Shown here: one piece after another, positions 17,057-26,300 of the stretch
How the letters are laid out: every line of letters begins with the position of its first letter
Position numbering within the stretch: position 1 is the stretch's first letter
Assembly: GCF_016653115.1 (NCBI RefSeq)
Contig: NZ_NHRX01000027.1
Location: 1-64,000, forward strand
DNA length: 64,000 bases
Origin: Rhodocyclus purpureus
Lineage (GTDB): Bacteria > Pseudomonadota > Gammaproteobacteria > Burkholderiales > Rhodocyclaceae
Direction: 5' to 3'
Position numbers and translations under genes: made by a program
The notes under the pieces: model-generated
Told to the model about the DNA's origin: nothing
What the model saw: the letters and a program-made list of their open reading frames with translations, nothing else
Database searches by the model: none

Positions 17057-18583
17057 ATGCTCGACGCAACTCGTCCCGACCTGAACCTCGGCGTTGTCGG
17101 CACCGGCCTGATGGGCCGCGGCATCGCGCAGATCGCCGTCCAGGGTGGTGCCACCGTCGTCCTCAACGACAGCCGTCCCGGCGCCGCTGCCGAAGCGCGC
17201 GACGCGATCGCCAGGACGCTGGCGACGCTCGCGGCCAAGGGCAAGCTCGGCACAGCCGAGGCCGAGGCCGCGAGCGCGCGCCTTGTCGTCGCCGACGATC
17301 TCGCGCAACTCGCCGGCTGCCACATCGTCGTCGAGGCGATCGTCGAGAAGCTCGACGCCAAGCGCGAACTCTTCCGCCAGCTCGAACACATCGTCGCCGA
17401 CGACTGCATCCTCGCCACCAACACCTCCTCGCTGTCGGTGACCGCGATCGCCGCCGGCTGCCGTGTTCCCGAACGCGTCGCCGGCTTCCACTTCTTCAGC
17501 CCGGTACCGCTGATGAAGCTGGTCGAGGTGATCGACGGCATCGTCACCGCGCCCTGGGTCGGCGAGGCGCTTACCGCGATCGCCAAGCGCATGGGACACA
17601 CGCCGGTGCGCGCCAGCGACACACCAGGCTTCATCGTGAACCACGCCGGTCGGGGCTACGGCACCGAGGCGCTGCGCATCCTCGGCGAAGGCATCGCCGG
17701 CTTTGCCGACATCGACCGCATCCTGCGCGCCGCCGCCGGCTTCCGCATGGGTCCGTTCGAGCTCTTCGACCTGACCGGGCTCGACGTCTCGCAGCCGGTG
17801 ATGGAGTCGATCTACGAGCAGTACTACCAGGAACCGCGCTACCGTCCGTCGCCGCTGATCCGCCAGCGCCTCGCCGCCGGCCTGCTCGGGCGCAAGACGC
17901 AGCGCGGCTTCTACCAGTACGTCGACGGCGCGCAGCAGCAGCCGGCGCCTCAGCATGCGGCGAGCGCCGCGCCCTGCCCGCCGGTCTGGGTCAGCCGGCG
18001 CAACCTCGCCGCCCACGGCGAAGTCGTCGCGCTGCTGGAGAAGCTCGGCGCGAGCATCGACCGCTGCGAGACGCCGACCGCGGCTTCGCTGTGCCTGGTC
18101 ATGCCGCTCGGCGCCGACTGCACGAGCAGCGCGCTCGCCGAGCAGCTCGACCCCGCGCGCACGCTCGCGCTCGACCCGCTGTTCATCGACCGGCAGCGCA
18201 CGCTGATGCGCAACCCGCTCACCTCCCCTGCGCTCGCCGAGTCGGCACGCGCGCTCTTCGCCGGCGACGGTGTGCCGGCAACGCTGATCGACGACAGCCC
18301 CGGCTTCGTCGTCCAGCGCGTGCTGGCGATGATCGTGAACATCGGCTGCGACATGGCGCAGCAGCGCATCGCGACGCCGGAAGACATCGACCGCGCGGTC
18401 AAGCTCGGCCTCGGCTACCCGTACGGGCCGCTCTCCTTCGGCGACCAGCTCGGTACGGCGAAGGTACTGAGCATCCTCGAAGGGCTCTCCGACTTCTACC
18501 GCGACCCGCGCTACCGGCCCAGCCCCTGGCTGATCCGCCGCGCCCGGCTCGGCGTCTCGCTGCTGACCCCGGAGCGTGCCTGA
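17057..18583 (+). CDS. 3-hydroxyacyl-CoA dehydrogenase (PaaH-type, two C-terminal domains)
   Basis: 508 residues. The N-terminal Rossmann fold has GVVGTGLMGRGIAQIA at residues 13-28, then ATNTSSLSVTAIA and HFFSPVPLMKLVEV. A first C-terminal helical domain (near 185-285) and a second duplicated one (SPGFVVQRVLAMIVN near 415) make it the long PaaH/PaaC type. It oxidises a 3-hydroxyacyl-CoA with NAD+; in this operon the expected substrate is 3-hydroxypimeloyl-CoA. No hydratase or thiolase domain is fused. AAAGGAAA precedes the ATG. Confidence 0.85.
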   Translation: MLDATRPDLNLGVVGTGLMGRGIAQIAVQGGATVVLNDSRPGAAAEARDAIARTLATLAAKGKLGTAEAEAASARLVVADDLAQLAGCHIVVEAIVEKLDAKRELFRQLEHIVADDCILATNTSSLSVTAIAAGCRVPERVAGFHFFSPVPLMKLVEVIDGIVTAPWVGEALTAIAKRMGHTPVRASDTPGFIVNHAGRGYGTEALRILGEGIAGFADIDRILRAAAGFRMGPFELFDLTGLDVSQPVMESIYEQYYQEPRYRPSPLIRQRLAAGLLGRKTQRGFYQYVDGAQQQPAPQHAASAAPCPPVWVSRRNLAAHGEVVALLEKLGASIDRCETPTAASLCLVMPLGADCTSSALAEQLDPARTLALDPLFIDRQRTLMRNPLTSPALAESARALFAGDGVPATLIDDSPGFVVQRVLAMIVNIGCDMAQQRIATPEDIDRAVKLGLGYPYGPLSFGDQLGTAKVLSILEGLSDFYRDPRYRPSPWLIRRARLGVSLLTPERA

Positions 18584-18659
18584 ATCCCGGCTCCGGACCT
18601 GGCAAAGGATCACGGCGAGTTCCGCACGGAACATGAACCACACCCATTCGCTTCGATCC

Positions 18660-18793
18660 CGTGATTGCGAGGCGCGCAGCGCCGTGGCAATCCAGTTCGT
18701 TCCCTTGGCTCCTCGTCCTTGCCAGAGATCCACCGGCGACTCGATGCCAGGCCCACGCACTGGATCGCCACGCCCTGCGGGCTCGCGATGACG
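18660..18793. repeat. Pair of inverted REP arms upstream of the thiolase gene
   Basis: Arms at 18660-18695 (gattgcgaggcgcgcagcg...) and 18760-18793 (ctggatcgccacgccctgcg...) face each other, the same arrangement as one unit of the 36.6-37.5 kb array. It fills most of the 310-base gap between the dehydrogenase and thiolase genes, which may therefore be separate transcripts. Confidence 0.7.
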
Positions 18794-18893
18794 GGCTGCG
18801 ACTTCGGGCAGGGGCTTCAGCACTGCGCAGTTTCAAGCCAATAACCGGGCGCCTTCCGATAAAACCAAAACGATCCACAACAGAGGAAAACCG

Positions 18894-20099
18894 ATGCTCG
18901 ACGCCTATCTCTACTCCGGCCTGCGTTCCCCGATCGGCCGCCACGCCGGCGCGCTCGCCCCGGTCCGTCCCGACGACCTGGTCGCCACCGTCATCAAGGA
19001 AGTGGTCGCGCGCTCGCCGTTCGCCGTCGATGCGATCGAGGACGTCGTCCTCGGCTGCGCCGCGCAGACCGGCGAGGACGGCCGCAACGTCGGCCGCCAC
19101 GCGGCGCTGCTCGCCGGCCTGCCGCCGTCGATCGCCGGCCAGACCGTTAACCGCCTGTGCGGCAGCGGCCTGGCCGCGATCCTCGACAGCGCACGCGCGG
19201 TCAGCGCCGGCGAAGGCGAGCTCTATGTCGCCGGCGGCGTCGAGAGCATGAGCCGCGCACCCTTCGTCGTCGGCAAGGCCGAATCGGCCTACAGCCGCGA
19301 CTTCAAGGTCTTCGATTCGACCATCGGCGCGCGCTTCCCTAACCCGAAGGTCGTCGAGCAGTTCGGCAACCACAGCATGCCCGAAACCGGCGACAACGTC
19401 GCCGCGAAGTTCGGCATCAGCCGCGAGGACTCCGACCGCTTCGCCGCCGCCTCGCAGGCGAAGTACGCCGCTGCCCAGGCCGCCGGCTTCTTCGCCGGCG
19501 AAATCCTGCCGATCTCGGTGCCGACCGGACGCAAGACGCCGCCGGTGATCGTCGCCGAGGACGAGCACCCGCGTCCCGACACCAACTACGACAGCCTCGC
19601 CAAGCTGAAGCCCTTGTTCACGGGCGGTGTCGTCACCGCCGGCAACGCCTCGGGCGTCAATGACGGCGCCGTCGCCGTGCTGGTCGGCAACAAGGCCATC
19701 GGCGAGAAAGCCGGCGCCAGGCCGATGGCGCGCATCCTCGCCGGCGCTGTCGCCGGCGTCGAACCGGCCATCATGGGCGTCGGCCCCGCCTACGCAATCC
19801 CGAAAGCACTCGCCCGCGCCGGCCTCTCGCTCGCCGACATCGACGTGATCGAGATCAACGAAGCCTTCGCGCCGCAGGTGCTCGGCTGCCTCAAGCTGCT
19901 CGACATCGCCTTCGACGACCCGCGTGTGAACCCCAACGGCGGCGGCATCGCCCTCGGCCACCCGCTCGGCGCCTCAGGCGCGCGCATCCTGCTCTCGGCC
20001 GCGCGCGAACTCGAACGCCGCCAGGCCCGCTACGCCGTCGCCAGCCTGTGCATCGGCGTCGGCCACGGCATCGCCGTCGTCATCGAACGCGTCGCGTAG
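18894..20099 (+). CDS. Acyl-CoA thiolase (3-ketopimeloyl-CoA type candidate)
   Basis: 401 residues, thiolase II fold. The nucleophilic Cys89 is in NRLCGSGLAA. The C-terminal half has INEAFAPQVLG, GHPLGASGAR and the second catalytic Cys386 in SLCIGVGHG. It cleaves a 3-ketoacyl-CoA with CoA to acetyl-CoA plus a shortened acyl-CoA; the context implies 3-ketopimeloyl-CoA giving glutaryl-CoA. PcaF/PaaJ-like length. AGAGGAAAA precedes the ATG. A clean terminator follows. A fragment like its 3' end recurs about 1.2 kb downstream. Confidence 0.85.
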   Translation: MLDAYLYSGLRSPIGRHAGALAPVRPDDLVATVIKEVVARSPFAVDAIEDVVLGCAAQTGEDGRNVGRHAALLAGLPPSIAGQTVNRLCGSGLAAILDSARAVSAGEGELYVAGGVESMSRAPFVVGKAESAYSRDFKVFDSTIGARFPNPKVVEQFGNHSMPETGDNVAAKFGISREDSDRFAAASQAKYAAAQAAGFFAGEILPISVPTGRKTPPVIVAEDEHPRPDTNYDSLAKLKPLFTGGVVTAGNASGVNDGAVAVLVGNKAIGEKAGARPMARILAGAVAGVEPAIMGVGPAYAIPKALARAGLSLADIDVIEINEAFAPQVLGCLKLLDIAFDDPRVNPNGGGIALGHPLGASGARILLSAARELERRQARYAVASLCIGVGHGIAVVIERVA

Positions 20100-20145
20100 A
20101 GAAGGAACAGCCGGCGTGCGATCGCCGACCTGCACCAGCACCCGT

Positions 20146-20166
20146 CGGGCCGCCTTGAGCGGCCCG
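20146..20166 (+). terminator. Terminator after the thiolase gene
   Basis: Eight-base GC stem cgggccgc/gcggcccg (20146-20153 and 20159-20166) with a cttga loop, followed by attgatttt. A close copy occurs at 21343-21363. Confidence 0.75.
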
Positions 20167-20431
20167 ATTGATTTTGCGGAGGCGATACCCACTGCAGCAT
20201 CGAGTCGCCCTCTGGCAGACCGCTTGCGAGCGCAAGCGCCTCCTCAACCACGCACAAAAAATGACATAGGATTAGAATGCTGAAGCACATACGCAGGGCG
20301 TCGGTTCGTACGCGTCAAGACGCCCCTCCCTCGCGGCGCCCGACTGAACAGCGCTTGCGGCGCGAGGGACAAACCGGACTCATCGAGCATCCAGGTCATC
20401 ACCGTCCACAAGAGACAGAGGAGTGCTAGCA

Positions 20432-20815
20432 ATGGCAGAGACAACACTCGGGATGTCGCTCGGCTCTGAAGGTTTGAAGTTGATCCAGGACTTCGAAACC
20501 TTCCAGTCGGAACTCTATGACACCGACGGAGGCGGACACTGCACCATCGGCTGGGGTCACCTTGTCCACAAGGGGAAATGTGACGGAAGAGAAAACGAGA
20601 AAATTTTTCTCGGCGGAATATCCCGGGAAACGGGCGACGATCTACTGAAGAAAGACACGAAGCTTGCCGAGGACGCGGTGAACAAGCAGGTTGCCGCCCT
20701 CGGATCCACATTGACGCAGCTTGGTCGTCCCCGGTTCACCAGCCCGCTGGCCGCGCCCCAGCGATGGATCCTGGTCAGCCCGGGGTGGCTCAAGCAGCGT
20801 CACGAGGATCATTCG
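20432..20815 (+). pseudogene. Truncated GH24 (T4-type) lysozyme
   Basis: From the ATG (AGGAG nine bases upstream) about 87 residues match the N-terminal half of phage-type muramidases: SEGLKLIQDFE, then LYDTDGGGHCTIGWGH with the conserved catalytic region, and LLKKDTKLAEDAVNKQV. The family continues with a conserved QNQFDALVSFxFN segment; here it is replaced by unrelated residues that read straight into the next gene. In the opposite strand around 20690-20790 a frame reads RWGAASGLVNRG, like the C-terminal lysozyme motif, so part of the gene may have been inverted. It is unlikely to encode an active enzyme. Confidence 0.65.
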
Positions 20816-21238
20816 ATGAATGCACGTGTTGGCATTGCCAAGCGGCCGTGGATACTGCTCGTCGTCGTGCTGGTGTGGTTTTCCGGTGCAGCCGCTGCAC
20901 AAACGCAAAGCGAGATGAACACGGATGCATGCGCCGAACAAAAGGAGGCCGAACAGAAACTCCGGAAGACTTACGCGGAAATACTGCGCAACTATCATGC
21001 GGACAAAAGCTTCATCAAGCACATGCAGAGCGCTCAACGCGCCTGGCTCGCCTATCGAGAAGCGCATCTCCGGTCCCTGTACCCGCACGAAGATCTTGCC
21101 GAGTATGGAAGTGTTTACGACATGTGCCTATGCAGCGCTCTTGTCGAGATCACGAACAACCGGATCAAGGAACTGGAGCAGTGGACGCAAGGGATCGAGA
21201 TGGGCGACGTTTGCACCGGGAGCCGGGCAGTAAGGTGA
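20816..21238 (+). CDS. Secreted LprI/DUF1311-like lysozyme-inhibitor family protein
   Basis: 140 residues with its own ATG, a GAGGA ribosome site and a classical signal peptide (KRPWILLVVVLVWFSGAAAAQ, cleavage after AAA). The mature part has CAEQKEAEQKLRKTYAEIL and the family hallmark SAQRAWLAYREA near residue 80. It carries cysteines in CAEQ and CLC. Members such as mycobacterial LprI inhibit lysozyme in the periplasm. Its place directly after a lysozyme remnant suggests a former muramidase-immunity couple. It is in frame with the lysozyme fragment, so read-through fusion is possible, but the internal signal argues for a separate start. Confidence 0.6.
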   Translation: MNARVGIAKRPWILLVVVLVWFSGAAAAQTQSEMNTDACAEQKEAEQKLRKTYAEILRNYHADKSFIKHMQSAQRAWLAYREAHLRSLYPHEDLAEYGSVYDMCLCSALVEITNNRIKELEQWTQGIEMGDVCTGSRAVR

Positions 21239-21239
21239 T

Positions 21240-21342
21240 CAGGGCGGGCGAACTCTACGTCGCCATCGTCATCGAGCGCGTCGCATAGCGCGGGAAAGAC
21301 GATGAACGGCCGGCGACCGCCGACCTGCGCGCAGCATCCCAT
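21240..21342 (+). pseudogene. Remnant of a second thiolase gene (internal piece plus C-terminus)
   Basis: The frame reads RAGELYVA then IVIERVA and a stop at 21288. The intact thiolase at 18894 has AGEGELYVA inside (about residue 104) and ends VVIERVA. The downstream 55 bases also resemble the region after the intact gene. The simplest reading is a thiolase copy that lost its middle and 5' part. Confidence 0.5.
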
Positions 21343-21363
21343 CGGGCCGCCTCGAGCGGCCCG
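21343..21363 (+). terminator. Second copy of the thiolase terminator
   Basis: Stem cgggccgc/gcggcccg with a ctcga loop, followed by cttcattt. Same stem as 20146-20166, so the thiolase 3' region is duplicated. Confidence 0.65.
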
Positions 21364-21611
21364 CTTCATTTCCGCTGAAATAATTCCGCAATCTGGAAGT
21401 CTTATCCTAGCGTGGGAAATTGTGGGAACGTAATGGCCAGCTTCGAGAGAGCCATGCCGCTTTGCTCCCGGCAGACGCGGTCACAGTCCGCGAGCACGGC
21501 TGCCTCCGCGAAGCCCCCCCATGATCTGCTGCCAATGACTCACGGCTGTTGCGCTCGGGCTTTGAAAACGCGCTGCGCTCGCCGAATCCACCCCGTTTGA
21601 GCGCCTCCTCC

Positions 21612-23303
21612 ATGAAATCCTACCTTTACGCCCTGGCGCTCCTGCCACTCGGATTGCTCCCGAGCGGAGGCCATGCCCAGACACCGCCGGATGCCGGTTC
21701 CCTGATGCAGCAGATGGAACAGAGCCGCCCGTCGCTACCGACCCCGTCGCCCGGACCCGAGATCGCCCCGCTGCCTGCGCCGATGCGCGGCCTGCCGGGG
21801 GCGACGGTCACCGTCCGCGCTTTCCGCTTCGTCGGCAATCAGCTGCTGAGCGACGCACAGCTGGCGCCGGTCGTCGCGCCGTATCTGAACCGACCGCTTA
21901 GCTTCAACGAACTGCAGCAGGCCGCGGCGGCTGTCGGCGAAGCCTATCGCGCGGCGGGCTGGATCGTGAGGGTCTATGTGCCACGACAGGTCATCCGCGA
22001 CGGCGTCGTCATGCTGCAGATCGTCGAAGCCGTCTTCGGCAAGGCTGTGCTCGACGGCGTGCCGCTGGCCCGGGTGCAGACCGAGACCATCACCGGACTA
22101 CTTGAGACGGCGTCGAAACGGGGCGAGCCGCTGGACGCCGCAGCCCTCGACCGGGCCCTGCTGCTGATCGAGGACCTACCCGGACTGACCTCCACGGCCA
22201 GCCTGCGCGAAGGCGCCGCACACGGGGAAACCGACGTGGTGCTGAAGCTGGCGGACGGCCCCTACCTGAATGGCGTCGTGAACCTGGACAACCACGGAGC
22301 CCGCTCGACGGGCAGCCCGCGGGTGATCGCCGGCCTCGCCGTCAACAGCCCGCTGCGCCGGGGCGACCAGGCGACGCTCGATGTCATCCATTCGCAAGGC
22401 AGCGATTACCTGCGCCTGGGCTTCATGCTGCCGGTCGGCGTCAATGGCTGGCGCGTCGGCACCCACGCTTCCCGGCTGGATTACCGCGTCGTCGCCGACG
22501 AATTCGCCGCTGCGGATCTGACCGGCAGCTCTTCCGCCTTCGGCTTCGACGCGAGCTACCCCCTGCTGCGTTCGCGCCTGTCCAACCTCTATCTGAAACT
22601 CGTCGCCGACCACAAGCGCTTCGACAACCGCGCGGCTGCACAGACGACGAGCAACTACCGGGTGGACAGCCTGACGGCAAGCCTCGTCGGCAACCGCTTC
22701 GACAACATCCTCGGCGGTGGGGCCAGCATGGCCAACCTCAGCCTCGTCAGTGGCAGGGTGGACCTGGACGGATCGCCGAACCAGGCTGCCGACCTGGCCG
22801 GCCCGCGCAGCGAAGGGCGTTACCTCAAGCTCGCCTTCGCCGCGTCGCGCCACCAGATGATCTCCGGCCCGCTGTCGTTCTACGCCGCTTACTCTGGGCA
22901 GCTGGCCAAGGACAATCTGGACTCCTCGGAGAAGTTTTACCTGGGCGGGCCGGCAGGCGTGCGCGCCTATCCGGTGAACGAGGCCGGCGGCAGCAGCGGT
23001 CAGCTGCTGAGCCTCGAACTGCGCGCCAAACTGCCGCACAAGCTCACGCTGGCCGGCTTCTACGACTGGGGCCAGGTGACGGTAAATAGCGACAACGACT
23101 TCCCCGGTGCCGCGCAGCTCAACCGTTACCGTCTCGAAGGCGCCGGCCTGTCCCTGGAATGGCTCTCCCCCTTCGGCGTCAGCTTCAAGGCCACCTGGGC
23201 CCACCGCATCGGCAACAACCCCAATCCGACGCTGGCAGGCACCGACCAGGATGGCAGCAGAACACTCAACCGAGGCTGGCTGTCCGCGAGCCTGCCCATC
23301 TGA
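21612..23303 (+). CDS. Two-partner secretion outer-membrane transporter TpsB (ShlB/FhaC family)
   Basis: 563 residues with a signal peptide (MKSYLYALALLPLGLLPSGGHAQ), a proline-rich linker, a POTRA domain (TVRAFRFVGNQLLSDAQLAPVV, residues 60-140), a second ShlB-type segment and a C-terminal beta-barrel ending RGWLSASLPI. TpsB exports its TpsA partner across the outer membrane in a Sec-dependent two-step route. The partner begins 15 bases downstream. ATG 21612 is chosen because the signal peptide starts there; no strong ribosome site is seen and the frame opens at 21549. Confidence 0.88.
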   Translation: MKSYLYALALLPLGLLPSGGHAQTPPDAGSLMQQMEQSRPSLPTPSPGPEIAPLPAPMRGLPGATVTVRAFRFVGNQLLSDAQLAPVVAPYLNRPLSFNELQQAAAAVGEAYRAAGWIVRVYVPRQVIRDGVVMLQIVEAVFGKAVLDGVPLARVQTETITGLLETASKRGEPLDAAALDRALLLIEDLPGLTSTASLREGAAHGETDVVLKLADGPYLNGVVNLDNHGARSTGSPRVIAGLAVNSPLRRGDQATLDVIHSQGSDYLRLGFMLPVGVNGWRVGTHASRLDYRVVADEFAAADLTGSSSAFGFDASYPLLRSRLSNLYLKLVADHKRFDNRAAAQTTSNYRVDSLTASLVGNRFDNILGGGASMANLSLVSGRVDLDGSPNQAADLAGPRSEGRYLKLAFAASRHQMISGPLSFYAAYSGQLAKDNLDSSEKFYLGGPAGVRAYPVNEAGGSSGQLLSLELRAKLPHKLTLAGFYDWGQVTVNSDNDFPGAAQLNRYRLEGAGLSLEWLSPFGVSFKATWAHRIGNNPNPTLAGTDQDGSRTLNRGWLSASLPI

Positions 23304-23318
23304 TCGCGGAGACGATTG

Positions 23319-26300
23319 ATGAACCACACTTTCCGCATCGTCTTCAACGCGATCACGGGCGCCTGGGTGGCCGTCGCCGAAACCGCCAAGGCGCGCGGCA
23401 AGGCCAGCCGCTGCGCGCGTCCGCTGGCCCCGCTGCTGGCGCTGGCACTGGGATCGCCGACACTGGCAGCCCCACCCGCCGCCACCGAGCTGCCCACCGG
23501 CGGCCAGGTCGTCGCCGGCCAGGCCAGCCTCAGCCAGTCCGGGGCTGCCATGACCGTCACGCAGACCAGCAACCGTGCGGTCATCGACTGGCAGACCTTC
23601 AACGTCGGCAGCCAGGCCCGCGTCGATTTTGTCCAGCACTCGGCCGCTGCGGTGACGCTGAACCGGGTGCTGGATACGCAGCCCAGCCAGATCTTCGGCA
23701 GCATCAAGGCCAACGGACAGGTCTTCCTGACCAACCCCAACGGCGTCTACTTCGCTCCTTCCGCCTCGGTGGACGTCGGCGGGCTCGTGGCCACCACGCA
23801 CACCCTCTCGACCGATGACTTCATGGCCGGGAACAACATCTTCCGGCGCCATGGCAGTAGCGCAGCGTTGATCAACGAAGGCAGCCTGCAGGCCGGAATC
23901 GACGGCTACATCGCGCTGCTGGCACCGGAAGTGCGCAACCAGGGCGTCATCGTCGCGCAGGCAGGCACCGTGGTGCTCGCAGCGGGTGAGGTCGTCACGC
24001 TGCAACTGGCGGGGGCAGCAACACGCGTCTTCGTCGAGCCGTCCGAGATCGCGGCGCTGGTCGACAACCGGCAGGCGGTGCTCGCGCCCGGCGGCCAGAT
24101 CATCCTCTCGGCGCTGGCCGCGAACCGGCTCCAGGGCGGCGTCGTGCGCAACTCGGGCAGCCTCGAAGCCGTCGGCCTCGTCAGCGACGGCGGCCGCATC
24201 GAGCTGATCGCCTCGGACGAGATCGATCATTCCGGGCGCATCGCAGCCGACGCGGCCCCCGGCAGCGCTGGCCGGGGCGGCACGGTCACGCTGATCGCCG
24301 ACCTCGAGAATCCTGGAAGCATCACGCGCATGGACGGCAGCATCAGCGCCCGCGGCGGCGACGCCGGTGGAAAAGGAGGTGGGGAGGGCGGCTTCGTCGA
24401 GACCTCGGGCAGCCGGGTCAGGATCGGTGACGGCATCCAGATGGACACCCGTGCGCCGCAGGGCCGGACCGGCACCTGGCTGATCGACCCCGACGGCTTC
24501 ACGATCGCGGCCAGCGGCGGCGACATCAGCGGCACCGCGCTGTCTGCCACGCTCGCCACCACCAGTTTCGAGATCGTGAGCACCCCCGGCAGCGACGGCA
24601 ACATCCATGTAAATGACGCGGTGAGCTGGAGCAGTAACACGCTGACGCTGAGGGCGACCAACGACGTGCGCATCAACGCGGTGATGACCGCTTCCGGCGA
24701 GGCCAGTCTGAACTTGGAGCCCGGCAGCGGCAAGGTGCTGATGGGATTCGACGCGGAAGGAAACTTCGCCGGCCGGGTGGATTTTCCGGGGCGCTCGGGC
24801 ACAGGCTTCCTGACGATCAACGGGTTGCCCTACACGGTGATCAATGCGCTCGGCGCCCAGGGCAGCCTCACCGGCCTCGATCTGCAGGGCGTCAACGGCA
24901 ATCTCGGCGGCCGCTACGCGCTCGGCGGCGACATCGATGCGTCGACCACGAGCGATTGGAACGGGGGGGCCGGCTTCCAGCCGCTCGGAGGCAGAAGGAA
25001 TCCTTTCACCGGCAAGTTCGACGGACTGGGGCATACCATCACCGGACTCACCATCAACTTCCCGCAAACCATCGGGGTTGGCCTGTTCGGATCCACTTCA
25101 AGCAGTTCCTCGTTGCGCAACGTCGGCCTGGTCGGCGGGAGCGTAACTGGCCGAGGGTTTGTCGGCGGGCTGGTGGGAGAGAACTACGGAAAGATCGACA
25201 ACAGCTTCGCGAAGGTCGATGCGAGCGGCCTCGACTCGGTCGGCGGCCTGGTGGGGATCAACTATGATGCCCCGATCAACAACAGTTACGCCACAGGCAA
25301 TGTCAGCAGTGGCGCCGGAAGCAATGCCGGTGGACTGGTAGGCAACAACAACGGCCCGATCAGCGACAGCTACGCGACCGGTAAGGTCTACGGCAACGGC
25401 CTCGTCGGCGGACTCGCTGGCTACAACTACGGCCCGATCAGCAATAGCTACGCGACGGGCAACGTGACCTCGGACGATTTCGCCGTGGGTGGGCTCGTGG
25501 GTCTCAACTACAGCCAGATCACCAACAGCCACGCCAGCGGCAGCGTGACGGGCCATGATTCCTTTATCGGCGGCCTGGTCGGTGACAACGAAGGCGCCAC
25601 GATCAGCAACAGCTACGCCACCGGTAGCGTGATCGGGACCGGCAATAAATACGGCCCCAGTTCCTATCTGGGCGGTCTTGCCGGATATAGCAGCGGAGCC
25701 ATCACCAGCGCTTACGCCAGCGGCAGCGTGACGGGGCCGGGCGACTATGTTGGCGGATTGCTTGGATACAACGACAAGGGGACGATCACCGACGCCTACG
25801 CGATCGGCAGCGTTGCCGGGGCTGGATTCGTCGGCGGGCTGGCAGGATACAACCTTGGAACGATCACCAGAACCTACGCCGCCGGCAGTGTGAGCGGGAC
25901 AGGTCGCTATATTGGCGGACTGATCGGGTCTAGTAGCCCGTTCAGTTCGGTAAGCGGCAGTTTCTGGGACAGCGAGGTCAATTCCGGGCTGTCTGGCGTC
26001 GGCAATGGGTCCAGCGATGGGGTCATCGGCCTCGGCACCGCCGACATGCAGAACCAAGCCAACTTCGTCGCCGCCGACTGGAACTTCAGCACTCCCGTAT
26101 GGAAGATCCTCAGCGGAGCCAATGGCGGCTATCCCTGCCTGAGCTTCGCCCCGAACTGCGTGGCTTCCGTCGCACCTCCCGAGCCCCCGGTCCGCCCCGA
26201 AGTACCGACCTCGACGGAGCGCCAGGCGCCGCTCGTTTTGCCGCCGACGCTGGCCACGAGCTTGCCCGATCGCGCGCCCGTCCTGGACGTCACACCGGCA

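Noticed and set aside
15353-18823. 1156-codon open frame on the minus strand
   Set aside because: It lies antisense to aliA, two crotonases and the dehydrogenase, all with clear motifs. Long antisense frames are expected in high-GC sequence, and it has no domain.
22176-25067. 963-codon open frame on the minus strand
   Set aside because: Antisense shadow of tpsB and tpsA; repetitive composition mirrors the GLUG-bearing gene and no family is recognisable.
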